Of a DNA stretch of 42,733 nucleotides, positions 41,608-42,733 are shown piece after piece. The DNA lies in assembly GCA_934130325.1 (NCBI GenBank), contig CAKOYA010000008.1, forward strand, positions 1-42,733. The letters run 5' to 3'. The translations under genes and the position numbers were made by a program. Origin of the DNA: an uncultured Clostridia bacterium. Lineage in GTDB: Bacteria > Bacillota > Clostridia > TANB77 > CAG-465. Numbering within the stretch: the stretch's first letter is position 1; every line of letters starts with the position of its first letter. The notes beneath the pieces are model-generated. The model was not told where the DNA came from and searched no databases. It was given only the letters and a program-made list of their open reading frames with translations.

Positions 41608-41652
41608 CCACAAAAAAAGCAACAGAAAAATTTTCTGTTACTTTCTTTGTGG
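41608..41652 (-). terminator. Terminator of the membrane protein gene at 41666
   Basis: A long stem pairs CCACAAA with TTTGTGG and, further in, AACAGAAAA with TTTTCTGTT, with two small mismatched bulges. It lies 14 bases past the stop on the minus strand and may also insulate the insertion sequence. Confidence 0.75.
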
Positions 41653-41665
41653 CTCTAATCTTTTT

Positions 41666-42271
41666 TTAGGATTTTTGATTCCAACTATTGACATTGAGCC
41701 TTTTTTTCATGTCATTTTTCTTGTGTACCATAGAGATTGGAACCGCAACTGCCATTACAATACAACATACAGCAGCCATTGCACACCAAGTTAAAACTCC
41801 TAATATAGGAATAACAATGTAAAAACCTATTTTATGACTTTTGGCATATTCCTCTTTTGAAGAAAAATTAGGTTCTTTACTTAAAACTTCAAAATCTTTT
41901 GATAATTTTACTGTCATACTTGCAGAAGTTGCCCATCCTTTTCCTTTATTGTTGTCAAGACTATACTTAAATACAATTTCACCATCTTTATAAGTGATTT
42001 CATATTCAACAACATCTTCAGGTATTTCAGCTAAATTAATTCCATATTTTCCTATAACATTATCAGCAATCTCATCAAGATATTTATAGGCACTTTCAGA
42101 ATATGCTTCTAAACCTTCACCATAATTATGCATCATAACATTATAGTAAATCAAACTACTGATAGCTGTTACAACAACAAGAGAAATCAGCCATAATTTA
42201 CTAACTAGACGATTGTTTTTTTCGTCAGAGCTACTTAAAGCCCAATCACAATAATACCGTTTTTCTTTCAT
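41666..42271 (-). CDS. Hypothetical membrane protein with two transmembrane segments
   Basis: The 201-residue product has one membrane segment at about 28-46 (LWLISLVVVTAISSLIYY) and a second at about 150-180 (FYIVIPILGVLTWCAMAAV with a cysteine pair). Between them is an outside, Lys/Glu-rich domain of about 100 residues with EYEITYKDGEIVFKYSLDNNKGKG, a likely beta-rich domain. It ends in a basic cytosolic tail. No family is recognised. The ATG at 42271 has AAAGGAGG about 7 bases upstream. It is flanked by the insertion sequence and tRNA-Leu. Confidence 0.65.
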   Translation of the reverse strand: MKEKRYYCDWALSSSDEKNNRLVSKLWLISLVVVTAISSLIYYNVMMHNYGEGLEAYSESAYKYLDEIADNVIGKYGINLAEIPEDVVEYEITYKDGEIVFKYSLDNNKGKGWATSASMTVKLSKDFEVLSKEPNFSSKEEYAKSHKIGFYIVIPILGVLTWCAMAAVCCIVMAVAVPISMVHKKNDMKKRLNVNSWNQKS

Positions 42272-42390
42272 AAATTAAATCCTCCTTTACAATAATCATT
42301 GTTAAAAGTTACTATATTCAAAACTTGCTTATTGGCAAGATAACTAAATTATATGAATATTTTACTATATTTTACGCAATTTTTCAACAA

Positions 42391-42426
42391 AAAAATCAAC
42401 CAGATTCTATTTTCTGATTGATTTTT
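42391..42426 (-). terminator. Terminator of tRNA-Leu
   Basis: A 14-bp stem (42413-42426 with 42391-42404) contains a G-U wobble only when read on the minus strand and is followed by a T run there. It ends the tRNA-Leu transcript 42 bases after its 3' end. Confidence 0.8.
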
Positions 42427-42467
42427 GTATCTCCCTGTTCTATAAAAAGTTCGAACAGATACATCGT

Positions 42468-42556
42468 TGGTGCGAAAGACCGGAATCGAACCGGTACGGG
42501 TTTTGAAGCCCGCAGGATTTTAAGTCCTGTGCGTCTGCCTGTTCCGCCACTCTCGC
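42468..42556 (-). tRNA. tRNA-Leu (anticodon TAA)
   Basis: On the minus strand the 89-base gene folds with acceptor GCGAGAG/CTTTCGC, D arm GCG/CGC, anticodon arm CAGGA-CTTAAAA-TCCTG (anticodon TAA), the long variable arm CGGGC/CCCGT that marks a class II tRNA, and T arm ACCGG-TTCGATT-CCGGT. CCA is encoded. Short overlapping ORFs on both strands here are artefacts. Confidence 0.96.
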
Positions 42557-42570
42557 ATCTGACAATTGTT

Positions 42571-42599
42571 ATTATAGCATCTTTTTTATATAAAGTCAA
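42571..42599 (-). promoter_or_regulatory. Promoter of tRNA-Leu
   Basis: On the minus strand TTGACT (42599-42594), 17 bases ending TGC, and TATAAT (42576-42571), 14 bases before the tRNA start. Confidence 0.82.
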
Positions 42600-42641
42600 T
42601 TAATTATCAAAATTTTTTTGAAAAAGTAAGTAAAGATTTTT

Positions 42642-42733
42642 GGTTCTATAATATTTGTTGGGGTGTAAATTACACCTCAACGATATTTTTTAGCAAAAAA
42701 AATTGCAATTAAACCATTCTTGCTATAAAATAT
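42642..42733 (+). mobile_element. Left end of a second, related insertion sequence, cut by the window edge
   Basis: GGTTCTATAAT at 42642 and the following hairpin (GTTGGGGTGTAA with TTACACCTCAAC), then AAAAAATTGCAATTAAA, match the order of elements at 40206-40275 of the first copy. Base differences in the hairpin keep the pairing. Its transposase would start after base 42733. Same orientation as the first copy. Confidence 0.7.

Noticed and set aside
41521..41610. Right terminal repeat of the insertion sequence
   Set aside because: No sequence matching the reverse complement of GGTTCTATAAT was found; only an unrelated hairpin lies there.
42396..42603. Short frames on both strands across tRNA-Leu
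   Set aside because: They translate the tRNA gene itself and are artefacts.

Overview
The window is AT-rich chromosomal DNA from a low-GC, Gram-positive, spore-forming anaerobe of the Clostridia type. The evidence is the set of endospore genes (sleB-ypeB, bofA, yunB, a SPOCS/LysM coat-like protein, spoIIAA-spoIIAB, spoIIM), Firmicutes-style Shine-Dalgarno sites, near-consensus sigma-A promoters, sortases with cell-wall substrates, and the gene order of the ribosomal block. It looks like an uncultured gut-type lineage, but that is inference; the species cannot be named from the sequence.

Layout: 1-3.9 kb holds a DnaJ-like co-chaperone, the germination pair sleB-ypeB, bofA and a small unknown gene. 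3.9-8.7 kb is topB followed by frr-cdsA-rseP, without the uppS and dxr genes that usually sit in that cluster. 8.7-15 kb has a large unknown protein, yunB with a SPOCS/LysM protein, veg, a Ctp protease and a solitary rpsU too short for most ORF callers. 15-19.1 kb is a surface module: a sortase and its 1098-residue thioester/Cna-B adhesin ending in LPVTG. 19.2-22.4 kb has two pseudouridine synthases, a histidine phosphatase and hslO.

22.4-23.7 kb is a decayed patch holding a frameshifted Fic gene, a doubly frameshifted membrane gene with its own promoter and operator-like dyad, and a coding remnant. It lies where sigF (spoIIAC) would be expected after spoIIAA-spoIIAB. 24.6-28.2 kb carries sortase B with an Ig-like secreted protein ending in NPNTG, then xerD and spoIIM. 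In Bacillus the order spoIIM-xerD-...-spoIIA is conserved, so the sortase B pair looks inserted.

28.3-33.7 kb is rnhA, tmcAL and the infA-rpmJ-rpsM-rpsK-rpsD-rpoA-rplQ operon. 33.7-38.1 kb holds unknown genes, a prepilin peptidase, yqeG and tyrS. 38.1-42.7 kb has tRNA-Glu(CTC), an unknown gene, a two-domain ThyX-like protein, an ISL3-family insertion sequence needing a -1 frameshift on an A10 run, a membrane protein, tRNA-Leu(TAA), and the left end of a second related insertion sequence cut by the window edge.

No CRISPR array, prophage or clear new defence system is visible. The parts most worth a second look are the sigF-less spoIIA locus with its decayed neighbour, the anchorless NPNTG protein beside sortase B, the ThyX-like protein whose signature is split over two halves, and the paired insertion-sequence ends with a covarying hairpin.
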